The notes: generated from the letters alone by a model not told the origin. A DNA stretch of 64,000 bases from Lucifuga dentata (GCA_014773175.1 VXCM01001006.1:60001-124000); one strand, 5' to 3'. Positions 22,532-35,936 are shown, counted from the stretch's first letter. Numbers and translations: made by a program.

Positions 22532-24796
22532 GAAGCATCTTTAGATTAAATTCAGAAGCCATAAATGTTGTCAATTTGGAAGATTTGTTTATTTTTCAAG
22601 TTAAAGTTTTGGAGTGAGTGTTGGCGTGTGTGTGTGTGTGCTGTATATACTGTATGTAGCTGTGTGACTGAAGGTCACGGAAAGAGGTGAGGAGTGGAGA
22701 GTCAACAAAGCATCTGCCTGAACAGCAGACACTAACACACACACATTACACAACACAAGTTCACGCACAGTGCACTTAACACACACAGACATACACACAC
22801 ACACACACATGCAAGCTGCAGCAAAAGACGTTTACAAATTGGCTTCTTGGCTTGAACATAGCTTCCGTTCATAATTATTTCTGCCTGTCATGGGGGCCTC
22901 TGCACACTGCCGGTCCCCCGCTAATTCTGTAAGCACGCCAAGCTACTCCAGCTCACTGTGTGCTCAGGCAGCAAAAGAAATTTCTCTCGCCACAGCTAAA
23001 AGCCAATTATTTCCTCGTAGACCGGCAGGACTATTTGCCCCAATAATTATTCCTGTGCAACTTTTTTTACAGAAGGAAATTGAAATCGCATGGAGGCATT
23101 AACAAAAGAGGATAATTTCGCCGTGTGCATTTGTCGCACCCGTTAGCTTCGCATGGCCAAATGGGCAGCTCGCCGGCAAACCGAAGGAGACACCTGCGTC
23201 GGCACAGAGAGGAAATGAAGAGATGAAACGTTTGTTGTGTACTTCCTCAACAGGCGGCTCGGATAACATCAGATCATTCACTGTGTGAAAGCAGGGACAC
23301 AAGTGAACAAGTGTGTTCAGGAGTTTGTATCTGATCATGTGTTTAACCAAATTTCATTATGGTTGTGTGTGCTTATTAATGTAACCTTTACACGGCTAAA
23401 GTCCACTAGTAGGAGATTGGTAGATGAGAGGAAATTCAACCTCATCCAACCACAAGAGCACTGACTGTCTATTGCAGAGACACTTGGGAGCTCTTCAACA
23501 ATAATAAACCCTCCAGACTGCTGAAGTTAATAATAGCTCAAGTTAGGACTCATCTGAGCTGCGATGGCCACAACGATCTTCATCCTCCATCTACCATTAC
23601 TTTCTCAAAGTTCTAGAAGTACACATATTGATTTGACTTGTCCTCACATACACCAATAATTTATTGTTTTAGATTTATGGTTTTTGATATTTATGATATT
23701 CTTTAGACATATTTGTTGTTTTAGATTATTCTTCAGACCTCTCAAGGTGTTTTCAGACTAAATGTTGACTTTAACTGCTTGATTGTTTTAGCATTTTGTG
23801 TTTGTTAATGACACAGAGAGCCACATTACAGATGGTTGACCTTAGCTCTAGCTAATGCTACTGTGACATCTCAGCTTCGACTGAAACCGATTGCAAAACA
23901 GTTTGCCTCCCAGCTTTTTTTTCTCTTTTAACTCCTGTGTCTGTAAATAATCATAATAAATTTTGAGCTAGATGTGCACAAGATGAAGACGCCTGAGCAC
24001 ATATAAACAGCATTAGTTAAAAAGAACCTTAGCAGTAAAAAAAACGCAGCTTGAATCCAGGTTGTCTGTAGTTTGTACTTTGTCCATAAAGATTTTCATG
24101 GATTCTGGAGAGAAACCTGTCAAAAGTTAACAAAAGAACTTCAACCCCACACTGTGACAAAGCAAAGACAACTAAACAAAAAAAACATGGACAACAAACA
24201 GTCTATATGAAACATGCATTTACACACACTGATTGTGTACAAAACTTTACAAAAGTGATTTCTACTTATAGTATTTCATAATATATACTATAGAAACTGT
24301 ATTGTGAGGCTTTTTTGTGGCTTCTTTGTCCTGAGATGGCCCGTGCACATACCAGACAATAGCTACCTCTGAGAAACACAAAAGGTTAGGAATGAACAGG
24401 GGAGATAGAACGGAACATTATCTGTGGCTCCAAATACTTTTAGTTCTGAAGTGCACGATGGGAATAGAACAAGATTAGTATGCCAAGTTTTATCATCTCG
24501 AGATTTATTATGTGTTCTACCAGGTACAAAGAGAAATAAAAGACAAATGCTTTTAAAGTTCATATCATCTATAATCTGAGCGGCCAGGACTGTTCAATTT
24601 AATTTGGAATTTACAATGTCATGGACCTTAAAGACATATTCAGATATTAAGGGAATAAGAAGCAAATTGTATGTGTGAATGTTCATGTTGAGGCGGAGAC
24701 ATTATTATAATAGAAAATGTCCTCAGTTTCTAAGTCAGATTCAGTAGTTGTTGCAGATGCTGCGAAATGACTTGGGCTGCCACATCTCAGGGGCTC
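22532..24796. other. Non-coding stretch, CA/GT tracts and a candidate conserved block
   Basis: Includes GT at 22627-22640, CA-rich sequence at 22735-22810 and the candidate conserved block at 22860-23200. No exons are recognised. Confidence 0.45.
22860..23200. other. Candidate conserved non-coding block
   Basis: Balanced base composition with several CpGs. AT-rich homeodomain-type cores (CATAATTATTTC near 22870, CCAATTATTTC near 23003, CCAATAATTATTCC near 23040) sit between GC-rich segments. There is no microsatellite and no persuasive open frame. This texture is typical of developmental enhancers in fish, but only alignment can confirm it. Confidence 0.3.
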
Positions 24797-25339
24797 TTAA
24801 AGGACTATACCTGTGATTTTGTATGTTTAAATGCGACCGACATACACATTATGTTACTGACAGCTATTTTCTAAAACAAAAGATATTTTAGGTTTCCTAT
24901 TATTTTGCTAAAATCCCAACTCTTTCAAAAATCAAACGTTTAAGTGATACACCCACCTTAAAATTCAATGTTTCACTCACTAACATGTACGTCCGACTGT
25001 AGGGACAGTAAAAGCCATATTCTCCCGGGCCTATATTCCCTGGGGGAGACATACGTTTTCTCTCGTGCAGCTCCATGTTGGACCGGTTAAATAAAGTTAC
25101 TTCAGCATGTTTGCTGGAATGGATTACTTATCTCAACCACGTTTCAAGTCTCCACATGTTTATTTTGATAGCATACTGCAATGATATAAAATCTGTGGCA
25201 GTCTGGAAAGTAGGAAAAACAATTCTAACATTTATTGCATCAGTAGTATGTTTTGGGAAATGGCTGTCAGTAATGTAACATGTATGTGGGGTGTATATAT
25301 TGGGCTCAAACATGGAAAACCACCAGCATGGTCCTCTAA
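24797..25339. mobile_element. TTAAAGGA-family element, both ends (copy 4)
   Basis: The left end at 24797 reads TTAAAGGACTATACCTGTGA. The right end, on the other strand, begins TTAGAGGACCATGCTGGTGG. The two arms match in inverse for roughly 100 bp, including GACAGC/GCTGTC around the conserved 'gtcagtaatgtaaca' segment. At about 543 bp it is the longest copy here. The inner part carries 'gacacacccacctta'-like sequence also seen in copy 5 (33270-33290). It has no coding potential. Confidence 0.8.
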
Positions 25340-27079
25340 TACATGGGTAATCTAAATCCAGTGTGCGTGTCTTGACGTGCAAGATTAACCCGTAACTTTC
25401 TCCATGTTCTAACGAGCAAAGATGACAACGAATCTAGTATCTTGTTTGTGAAGTTGTTTCATTTTGTTGCCACCAGACAAATATATTATTTACTGAAGTG
25501 ATGAAATGAGATCATGTCTGCCTGTCAAACCCATCAACACGTCTCTGCAGCTACCAAGAGCATTTCCAGCAATGGTAAATGCATCAAATGTTTTCACTCA
25601 GCAAATATGTAATGAAATAATTTAGCCTCCCTCTTCTCCAAGCAACCGATCCTCCTCCTCTGCCTCTGTAAAGGCAGCATGGTCTTAATCAACTGTGCCG
25701 TTTACGTAAATGCTTAAAAATCCAATTGGACGAATCTTGATTTCAAACTGTTGAAAAACATATTTAAGATATTAAACCAATATTTAACAATATTGGTTTC
25801 ATCAGTATTCAAGTGTAACAATCCACTCTTTTACCACATGGATAGCCAATATGAATTAATTTGACCTCAAGAGCAACATCCCCACAACTCCAGCAATGAA
25901 GACAAATGATGATTCTTACCCCCTCCGTACATTTGCGGACTGGTTTGGTAATTACTCTCACAACAGCCACACGGCAACAGCGTGGGTGCATTTAGCCCAG
26001 CATTTCAATTAAGTACTGGCAAAGTCTAATTTGTCATTTACCAATTAGGATAAAGGCTGATTTGGCTCACTTTTTCACAGCTAAATGGGAATCGAGTTAA
26101 GATGCAAATCATGAAGCCTGCTTTTTTTTTTCTTTTTTTTTTTTTTAAGATGGGTATGAGGGACATTCTTTCCAACTAATAAGAGATGAAAATGAAATAC
26201 GCTGTTTCTGATATCATGAATCGATACACTTTGTGAATATAAAGTATATTTATTTATTAATATTAATATTAATATAAAGAATATTTCTGCTGACTTCAGT
26301 GTTAGGTTTGCTTAAGGCTAGCATCTGGTTGAGGGCAGAACAAAACTGACCAATCAGGCAGATACCCTATTGCAAAAAGAAAAAAAAAAGTGTCATAATT
26401 AAATACATTTTGTGAAAGTGTAAATCTTGAAATATCAGAATAATAGTAAATGAAATTCATGGTAGAGGTTGTTAAACAACATTTTTTATCCTTAAATATC
26501 AAAGCAATAACCAAAGACCAGCTTTATTCATTCCTTTGGATTTTAGCTATGCAACACCAACACTGCAATTTGTGTGCATACATTTCATTTGTGCCTTCTC
26601 ATAAATTGCCAGAGGTCCTTACATCAGCAAAATACATAGTCATAAAATGTGGGAAGTAAAACAGATTAACACTAAAAGTCATCATCAGCATCATAAATAT
26701 AAGATGGGTTTAGATGAGGAGAGAGGACATGAGGGAGGTGAAGGAGGACCCTAATGGTGAAAGATGTTGCATAAAGAACTCCTCTTAAGGGGAGGAGGGC
26801 TTATTTAATCCTATTGGTCAGTTATTGCACTATGGTACACAAAGTTATTAAACATGCCACAGCTTTGGCTACAAATTTATAAGACAAACATAAAGACAAA
26901 ATTAACCACAATGTAAATGCATACGTCCACAGATTTCAGATGGATCATAGGAAAACCGGTGCAGGAGAATTATTGCTGTGACTGCAAAATATAAGATTAT
27001 TTTGTGCAAAATAATCTTTTGGATGCTGTTTAATCTCCTTGCGTAGCTCTCCAACATAAACAGCATGTATAGAAATGAA

Positions 27080-27330
27080 GATTTTTTATTTTTTTGCTTC
27101 AATCATCCCTTTTTAGCCTCAACTCTCCGGCAGAATATCGGCTGCAGCTTGATGGATGGCTTAATTAGAGCCCTGCATCCATAGTTGAATCACTTTCCAG
27201 AAATGAGCAAGCTGTCATCACTGCAAAGCCGATCAATCTTCCCAGTCGACCCCTTTCCAACATCAGGCACTCCATTCCACTCCAGTCGTTTGATGGAGTC
27301 CCAGCATGAAGCCGTGAAGGTGTTTGGGGA
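27080..27330. other. Candidate conserved non-coding block
   Basis: Non-repetitive, mixed composition with GGCTTAATTAGAG near 27158 and few simple repeats. Flagged by texture only. Confidence 0.2.
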
Positions 27331-28200
27331 GACATTTTTTTAATCACAACGAAACGATGAAAAATCCAAATTTATCAGATCAAGATATCAAGCAGCCCTC
27401 GTGCTTGAGTGACTTTATTTGGTTTTTTGGGGAGTTTTTTTTGCAAGTATACACGCACTTACAGCTGCTGTTGGGAGCCATAGTCATGAATCATTTGAGT
27501 GTTCAGGTGTTGTTAATGGCACTAAGCTTGTTTGTAGAATGAATGGCACAGGCAGACTAACGGCGCTTGGATTGGCATTATTTGTTTTCAGTTTGTTCGC
27601 TGGGTATGGACAGGCAGTATTGTGTACTGTGGTGGCAGCCGCTCAAGCTGGCCATGCCCTCGGGGGGAGTGGCNCAGCAGATGTTTCCTATCCGTCTGAG
27701 GGGGGGCCACGGGGAGCTTTGTGATGACAGAGACGAGCAGATCCGTGACCTCTCCTTTCCTCTTCCTCACGCCTTCCTCTCCCGACATGTGTCAGTCAGT
27801 GCCAGGTCAATATGGTGGCCCAGTGCGCCTGCAGATCCACCATGTGCTTCTAAGGCAGAGACTGGCAGCGCTGCACGGCGCTATGCAGCAGCACGAGTCA
27901 TTTTCACCCCTACACCTGCCAAGTGTGCCAAGACCACAGGAATCAATGAAAAGAGCACTAGATATAAATCAAAAACGAGACCTGCGCCTTTGCCTTGCAT
28001 TCTTTTCCAGCTTGCATAGGCTAGATCCTCAGACGTCATGCTTTTCCTAAACAGCTAAACACACATGTACTGTATGCAAACCAACACACAGATAAATACA
28101 TAAAAACAAGAGCTTGTACTCACAACAACACAACACAATAGTGACTCACACTCACAACCCTTTCTGTGTCACGCCTTGGCTTCTGGCTGCCATGACTTCA

Positions 28201-28213
28201 CACACACACACAN

Positions 28214-28243
<30 letters not shown>
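28201..28243. repeat. (CA)n microsatellite with N
   Basis: CA units with a single N at 28213, probably another join inside low-complexity sequence. Confidence 0.9.
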
Positions 28244-28248
<5 letters not shown>

Positions 28249-28488
28249 ATCATCCAACCACTGCAGTTTATCCCATTTGCAACACATGGCTGGCCATCGC
28301 ACATCTTTGACCAAAGGGAAGGTAAGTGAGCCAGGCAGAAAGAAAGGGGTGTTGGGGTTGTGCTGGCCGGATGGAAGGGAGGGGGGGCATTGGCTCAGTC
28401 TGATTGGCTGTAATTGTTTTCTACTCTTCCAGAAGCCCTGCAGTGATGGCGGACAGGATGACTCTCTCTACATTTCCTCTGACATCCA

Positions 28489-28490
<2 letters not shown>

Positions 28491-28537
<47 letters not shown>
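28491..28537. repeat. (GT)n microsatellite
   Basis: About 22 uninterrupted GT units, among the longest pure tracts in the window. Confidence 0.95.
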
Positions 28538-29719
28538 CATATGTGCATCCATTTACACCAGCATTGTCCACAGGGCTTGTATGAGAAGGCAGCCAATGGC
28601 TAATTCGATCACATAACATTTATCTTGGTTACATTATCTCATGCTTCATCGTATCCCCAGAAACATTTGTTGACAGAGTGGACATAGGCGTAGAATGTGG
28701 TTGGGGCAAAAATTATCTGTTTTAAAGTTAAAAAAAAAAAACAGGAAAATATCAGTCTGAGTATTCAGCCTGAGCTCAATGCTTAAGAAATTTGATGAAG
28801 AGATTTCGAAACATCAACCTTAAAAGCGAAGTCAGTCTTGTTCTGGTGTCTTTTCTTAAGGCATCAGAAAAAAAATCTTTGGAAAATCTCTTGTCAAGTA
28901 AAAATAACGTTTCAGCGGGCTTTTTATCTTTATCCAGTCAGTTGTCTTTCTCTGTCCCGCACACACACACCCTCTCTTTCTCTTCCTGTCTTCACAAAGA
29001 GGTGTTATCCCTGTCTGACAACTCCCCTATGAGTGAGAGAAAGAGAGCGAGAGCCGGAAACATGCGGAGAATAAGTAGAATGAAACGCCAAGAGGAATTA
29101 GACCAAACTCTTTGGCCTGACAAAGCTTGAAGGCTCGGGAGGGATCAAATCATCACCTGTTATGAGCCTGAATTCACATGTATGGCAAAATCTCAACATC
29201 TAAAAAAAGAAAAAAAAAAAAGACAGAAAACACAGATATGCACATGTGAGCATCCATGCTCACAAATTCCAAAGGCCTCACAACAAAATTTCCAATTAAT
29301 TTCTGGTTCTGGTCATGCTTTCCTGCTCTCCTCCTCTCCTCTTTGGGAAGTTCGCCTCGAGGCAAACTATTAGCATGAGCAGCTGAAAAGAATTCCAATT
29401 ATTTCTCACATGTGACGAGATGGAAATGACACACGAGACACAACAATCAGTGCACCTCGTGAGCAGCATTTGCACCCTCGGGGCTGACGCTGCAGCTACG
29501 ATGCCATCTAGCTATTAGATTTAATGTTTTGTAAAAACCCGAAAACATTATTTGAGGTTAACTTTATAGTTGTCTTGTCATTTTCATCAGAATCTTTCTT
29601 TAAATTTAACTGTCTGTAATTATAAGGGTGATGTAGCTGTATGAGTTATTAATATGTGATTAATCACACCTTTATGGACTACAGTAATGCTGATGGTATC
29701 TGTAGATGTCTCGATGCAG

Positions 29720-29721
<2 letters not shown>

Positions 29722-29751
<30 letters not shown>
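29722..29751. repeat. (TC)n microsatellite
   Basis: About 15 TC units. Confidence 0.95.
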
Positions 29752-29755
<4 letters not shown>

Positions 29756-32700
29756 TTCTGTGTACAGCCACTTGTTTATGGCCCAACTTTAAAGCATCGC
29801 TGGTTATGAATAATACATCCATCACAGATAGATAGCTTCTCATATATCCGCTGGGAATATATCTTAATAGGGGGGAGTTTTATAAATTTCATTCAAGTGT
29901 TTTCCTGTTTTATATGACACCTCAAGGACAACTGCTTTAGTCTTTGTTGAAACTACACTTGACCTGTAAAATGGATGCTGTGAATGTCAAAACGGGTAAT
30001 AACACATATTTCCTACTTGAAATTCAGCGACTAAAGCTGAACAATTTATTTATCATTGTAAAGTCTGCTTGACTGACATTATCAGAGAGGATTTTATAAG
30101 GTGATAACAGCTGCTGTAAGAAATGAATAGCTTCTGAAGGGCTCAACCTCTGCTTTGTTAACTGTGAAAAGTGACTATGTTGTGTGTTACATAGTTACTG
30201 GTTGTGTGTGGGTTCATTTGTGCAGTCACATGACTCCTTAAGACTTCAATTCTTTTTTTGACCTTGTAAATTTAAGATGCATGGATAATTGAAGGGTCAA
30301 TGTAAAAACAAAAATGTTTGCCATCAGAAAATAGCACAAACGTTGATTTAGATGTTGACTAGTCTTAGTCCTTACATTAAAAGATCTGTCCATCAATCCA
30401 TGAGAGGTAGCATGATGTGAGGCCATGGTTTGGTTTTTGTGATCAGATGACATTTTTGTCTATGTTTGTATCTGAAATTGTACAACTTAAACATATTGTT
30501 TTAGACAAGAAGATTTTATTTCTCTGTTACCTTCATAGGTAATCTGTCGGCCATTCCCATAACCAAAGCACAGAGTACTAATATCAACCTTTCTTTATTT
30601 ATTTGATCTTTTCATGGACTTCCAGTGTACCTGAACTAGTCCCAGACCAAATACATACAAAATCTACTGTAGAATCCAATCTAGATTAGTTGAACCCAAT
30701 AGCCCTGATCAGGGATTAGCCAGAGGAAACGCCACTGAATACACAGCCAATTACATGTTTTCCACTGAGACATTTAAAACCTTTAGAGATGAGACATTTG
30801 GTGTTATGGGTTTCAGCAGGTAATCCGGTGTGCAGCATGAAAGTTCCTGTTTGGATGAAACTGACCAGATCTGCCCGCTGGTTAGGTGATCTCTGGAGCT
30901 TTGGCTTCTGTAAGAGGGGATTGAAAGCAGGAGACTCAGTGACCACAAAGCCTCTCCCCTGCCTCTCTCAGTCTCCTGCAGATTATCAGGCCTGAGAAAG
31001 TGCCTTAGCGGAAAATAGCTTTGGACAGGTATTTTCTTTTTTGAGACCCATTCCTCAACAACAATCCATGTTTTTGTATGTTAGTGCACACGCATATGCG
31101 TTACCTCCATGCTCGTGTGCAACAGTGCATCTGTGTTGAGTCACATTAACTTCTCACTTCTCATTGGTCTGTCTTCGTGGAGCAGGAGGCCTGAAATAGA
31201 AGAAAAATAATCTTGTTTCTGACTCTTCCTCTCGCTTCAGTGTGCATGGGCTGCCCTGTGAGATTTGGGTCATTTTAGATCTATTGACCGTACATGCTCA
31301 GTCAGAGTAAGCCTGAGGGCTACTATGACAGATGTTGTCTAGTGCCTCACTGATATGAATGTTCTTATTTTTTTCGACAGTCAGAAATGGAAGGAGGGAT
31401 ACATAGGAAGAGAAGATGGCCCGTCTTTGAACAACTGATCTGTTTATTACATCGCAGTTATTCTTCACCGTTTATTTTCAAATTCAAAATGATTCCTTTG
31501 CTTCAGGGAGGAAGGTTTGAATCCCAGGAATTACAATCGCTATTGAGAATTCTTAATTCACGTTGCGTAACGTCATAAACTATCTTGATTAGTGCATAAC
31601 TGTTGCATCTACAGTAAATCTGCATATTTAGGTCAGAAATGCTCATTACAGTCGTCTATCAACACCATAATGTAGTTACAGTGATGCAGCTGCCCATTTC
31701 ACGCTCTTCCTGCCTCTCCTTTGTGCATGTGTATGTGCGCGGTGAGGTGCACAGTCAGTGTGTAGCTATAAATGGCGAGCTCAGTCTCCTGCAGGGTGAA
31801 GTCCTGGGGTCTTTCACTGCAGCGACGTTGCAGGGAGATGTGCAGCAGATATTGTGTCTGGCAGTAATGAGGAAAAGGGAGGCTGGGGGTGTTGTCAGAC
31901 ATGCGATTCACAGTGAACCAACACACACACACACACAACCGCCAACGCCGTCACCGAATGCAGTTACCCTTCATTACTGCCAGTGTAAATCTAGCTAAAC
32001 CTTCAGTAAGGCTGAAGACTGGAGAAAAGGTGGCGACACACTCACCTGGGTGTGTGTGTCACCTGGGTGTTGGAATTGTTGCTTGACATTCAGCAATGAG
32101 ACTCACTCACATGATGTGCTTTGCGTATCTCCTATTTAATGTTTCAAAGTCATGGTGTTATCACTGTTCTCTCTCTTTCCGTCACATTCAGATCCTGTTG
32201 TTGTTTTTCGCTCGGTGTGGGAAGATAGTTCTGTACACAAGGACGCTGAATGAAGTGAGCGAATGTGTGCCCGGTGGGTCTCTGAACTGTTAATTCAGTT
32301 ATAAGGCTGCTCTGCAAAAGCAATGGGGACTTAATTAAATGTCTCACCTAGAGCAGTGGAAGATCATGTTACCAGTAAATCTGGTTTGAGGTAATGCTGC
32401 ACTTTATTGTGACGATCAGTACTTCCCCAGAGGTTCAATTATAGCTAAATCTAATTGAAGGGAACCATGCAACAATGCCACCTGCCCAACCTGTCCCTTT
32501 CCCTTTTTGTTCTTTATAATCAAAGTCCCTAGAATTTTAACTAAGTTGGATTACCTTGGTAAGTTTGAGGAAACACTTACGGACTGGAGACCAACAGGTG
32601 TCTTTTGTTAATTGAAGTAAACTCATGTTCTTTCTGGCAAACAAAATATTCTCTATTAAATGTCTTGAATTACACTAAATGAAGTAAAATGGCAAACTCA

Positions 32701-33035
32701 AATACTCCTTTGCTGAGCAGTCAAACAGGTCATGCATGTAAATATGAGTTACTGTGTAAATTGTTATCAGTTTCCGTAGCAATTTGCAATGTTACAGCCA
32801 GACGAAACTTAATATAGAATTATCAACTCCTAGTACTGCATTTGGGAAACATCCTGCAAGGAATCCCTGAGGAGAGGGAAGGAAAACCCTCTTGTGAGAT
32901 GCTCAAAGTAGAGAAAATGATGATCACCATCATGGCTCATTAGCTGTGAGGAAGTGACATTATCCAACAAGCTGCCAGTCACAACACACTCCAGAGGCTT
33001 CATTTGACCCTGCGACTAGTTTCAAACAATATGCT

Positions 33036-33076
33036 AAAAAAAAAAAAAAAAAAAAANAAAAAAAAAAAAAAAAAAA
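33036..33076. other. Poly(A) tract interrupted by N (contig join)
   Basis: N at 33057 with about 20 A on each side, close to TTAAAGGA-family copy 5. Confidence 0.8.
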
Positions 33077-33133
33077 GGTTAACAGAAAAACCCCAATTTA
33101 AATCCCAAATTACCTTAGGCATAGATTTTTGCC

Positions 33134-33532
33134 TTAAATGATTATGAGTTTGAGCCCAATAAATACTACCCACATACACAATGCGTTACTGCCAGCCATT
33201 TTCCAAAAATCTGTATTTTAGTTTCCCTGTTATTTTATGAAATCCCCCTAATCTTTCCAAATCAAATGTTCAGGTGATTCACCCACCTTACAATTCTGTG
33301 TTTCATTTGCTGACACCTACACACGATTGCAGAAGGCACAGTCATTTTAATTTCTCTGTAAAAACAATCTTTCTCCTGAGACTACATTCTCTGCTAGAGA
33401 AATAAATTTTCCTCCGTGTAGCGGAGTTGGATCGGTTAAATTAAGTAACTGGTTGTCAGTAATGTAGCATGTATGTGGGTTGTGTGTAAATGGGCTCTAA
33501 CATGCAGAAATCACCGATGCATTTTTCTTTAA
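33134..33532. mobile_element. TTAAAGGA-family element, both ends (copy 5)
   Basis: The left arm has 'gagtttgagcccaataaata', 'cacatacacaatgcgttact' and 'gccattttcc' after a partly deleted terminus (TTAAATGATTATG). The right arm ends with 'gtcagtaatgtagcatgtat', 'aacatgcagaaatcacc' and CTTTAA at 33532. The arms are inverted relative to each other. Internal sequence 'gattcacccacctta' parallels copy 4, so copies 4 and 5 are full versions of the same core. No coding capacity. Confidence 0.78.
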
Positions 33533-34103
33533 GTCTGTCAGTGGCCCTCTAACTCGTCCTCCATCAAACATAAATCCATCAATCATAATGCCATTCATGA
33601 ATTTGTCAATAAATTAATAACTCATAATTAGAAAGAAGCCAGGCTTAATGTATGATGACTAGATTGCACCTGTATTATAGGGATTCAAATCATGACATTT
33701 TCAAGACATCAGGCTCAGAAGTTATAACTAAACAACTAGTCATGCAGCTACATGAGGTTTCACCGTTTCTGCTTTTAAGTTTGCTAGCTCACTGTACAAA
33801 CACACAATTCATTTTCCAAACATTTGCATCTTTGTACCAAATTCAGTGTTGTTGATAATGCCTTATTGAAGCGGGACATTTGTTTGTCACAGGATGACCT
33901 CTTGGGTACTATACAATATAATCACAAGAGAACAATATTAGCTAGCCAGTGGGCATTTATTCATTTTTTTAATACTTTGTATAAATCGGTTCAATAAACC
34001 ACCAAGTTTGGGAAATTGGAATCTTTAGCACTAGAGCATTTTCTTTGATTTTATTTGCTCTTTAAAAGCATATAATCACACACATGGACAGACACAGCAA
34101 AGA

Positions 34104-34142
<39 letters not shown>

Positions 34143-35426
34143 CATAACCATGTTTCAATGGGCTCCTTCAAAGGGGTTTAGGGAGGAAAAGAAACACAGT
34201 CCCATGAGTTTTCTCTCACTTTCTCTCTTTCCATTTGTCTCTGCCTCTTCTCCTGTTACACTAATCAAAACTGACAGGTCGTCTGTTTGCAAATCCCTCC
34301 ACTCAAGCATGCATTCTCATCTCCACATTACCTCCATTGTAGACCATATCAAGGTAATAAACATTAGCTACAGCACTGTTAGATAGGGAAGGAAAATATA
34401 ATGAGACAAAACAACTGAGATCCTAACGTCTTTCCCCCTGGAGACTGATATGAAATTGAACACGATTAATAAAAGACCTTCAATTAATTGTCTTCGTCTT
34501 TGTTCAGCTCAAGAGTTGAAATCTACAGTAGACTGATTTGATTGAAATGGAAACAGTGGGTACAGAACAGAAAGTAAACCAAGACCTGTCTTTTTGATTG
34601 AGAGTCAAGGCGAAATCTCTTATTGTCTTTGTGGTTGAGGATTTTGGATTAGACTATTTGAGAGTTACAACGAACTTTAGAACGAAATATCATTCAAATG
34701 TGCTTGTAGAGTACACACTTTTTGCTGTGCACCTGTTGTTGTCTCCTGTGGCGTTGTTCTTAGCAAATAAGTCCATTTCCACACTTTGGAACTCCAGGGT
34801 TCATTATTAAGAGCATTTCAGTGTTCAGTTTTTCATTTCGACAATACAAACTGTACACAGTTTAAAATTATGGCTACAGTGTGTACCAGCTCAACTATAA
34901 TTGTCTGAAATGGCATTTTAAAGTCTGGAGTTGCTACTTCCTGTTATCTTAATTATTTAGAGGGAAAAAATGATCACCCAGGAACATACAAGCAATAGGG
35001 AGAGTATCATCAAAATATTACCTTTATTTATCCCCCCGCNTTACAAGACCTGAGTAAACTAACAGCAAACCCTCCACTCTTCACTCTTGAATGCTGCTGG
35101 GCTCATTAACAGCTCAGTCACATAACCTGAGGGTTATCTTTCCCCAGGCTCCTCTCTGAGACACAAGAGAACACACTCTGTGCTGAATAATAGGCCATAA
35201 AGAGTTAACGGAGTTCAGATCCTGGTCTTTCTTTCTCATTTCTCTTCACCTCTCAAACAGCTCTTGGGCTCATCCTTGCTGCAATATTCTGAATGCTGCC
35301 TGACGGTTTCCATCTGTCACTTCACAAATCACTTAGTTTTGTATTTTGTTCTGCATCCTCAGTTCAGCAGGTTAGATTTGTGTAAACCCATCTTCATATG
35401 TATGCAGTTGCCACTTTCCTAATTTA
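33533..35426. other. Non-coding stretch with one CA microsatellite
   Basis: (CA)n at 34104-34139 and a lone N at 35040. A 100-codon frame at 34084-34386 starts inside the CA tract and has no motif. Confidence 0.45.
34104..34139. repeat. (AC)n microsatellite
   Basis: About 17 AC units. Confidence 0.95.
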
Positions 35427-35936
35427 CCCAAGTGCACTCCACAAATGCTGGCAACCTTGGTAAGTAAAAGAAAAATGGGTTGTGAAAAAAATGTCTTTAT
35501 CCTTCTTGATCTTTCATTAAAAATATTAACAAAAACATAACTTTTAATTAAAGTAAAATAATTGAAAGGAAAAAGAAATCACAAAAAAAAAAAAAAAAAA
35601 NAAAAAAAAAAAAAAAAATATTTGTGAGTTGGCCTGGAAGAGAACACAGTGAGGTTGATGGTTCAAGTGGACAAAGAATCTTCAACCATCACAGCTGGAG
35701 AATCGCAGATGTTTGTTGGGTTTTGGGGTCAGAAATTCTCCAAAACCACGATCAGATGCCACCAGGCCGATTGAGGAAAAAAAAATTTCATGATAAGAAT
35801 TTCTTTTTCCATTCACTTATTTTATATGTTTGTTAATATTTTGAATGAAAGATGAAGATAAACAATACAGCATTTTTTTTTTCACATCCCATTTTGCTTT
35901 TATTTACCAAGGTTGCCATATTTGTGGAGGGCACTG
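35427..35936. mobile_element. Tc1-type deletion derivative with long inverted repeats
   Basis: The left end contains AGTGCACTCCACAAATG (from 35431). The right end, read on the minus strand, begins CAGTGCCCTCCACAAATATG at 35936 and is followed on the plus strand by TA. The arms continue to match in inverse through 'ggcaaccttggtaa', 'aaaatggg' and 'atctttcattaaaaatatta' for about 150-170 bp. The 'CAGTGCCCTCC...GGCA' terminus is one I know from fish Tc1 elements. The middle (35640-35775) resembles a remnant of transposase DNA but has no open frame. It is non-autonomous and needs a related transposase. A poly(A) join at 35601 lies inside it, so its length is uncertain. Confidence 0.8.
35583..35618. 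other. Poly(A) tract interrupted by N (contig join)
   Basis: N at 35601 with about 17 A on each side, within the Tc1-type derivative. Confidence 0.8.

Larger units (their letters stand above)
25340..33133. other. Non-coding stretch with microsatellites and two contig joins
   Basis: Contains the candidate conserved block at 27080-27330, a CA tract with a join (28201-28243), GT (28491-28537), TC (29722-29751), CA (31919-31937) and a poly(A) join (33036-33076). A lone N lies at 27674. Open frames of up to 150 codons at 27.4-28.05 kb overlap each other in several frames without a domain. No gene is called. Confidence 0.45.

Noticed and set aside
27419..28050. Overlapping plus-strand frames of 101-150 codons with a pyrimidine tract and AG that could be an exon
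   Set aside because: Three frames are open at once, an N lies at 27674, no convincing splice donor follows, and I recognise no domain.
31500..31540. GGTTTGAATCCCAG resembling a tRNA B-box
   Set aside because: No matching A-box or cloverleaf upstream and no retroposon tail; a chance match.
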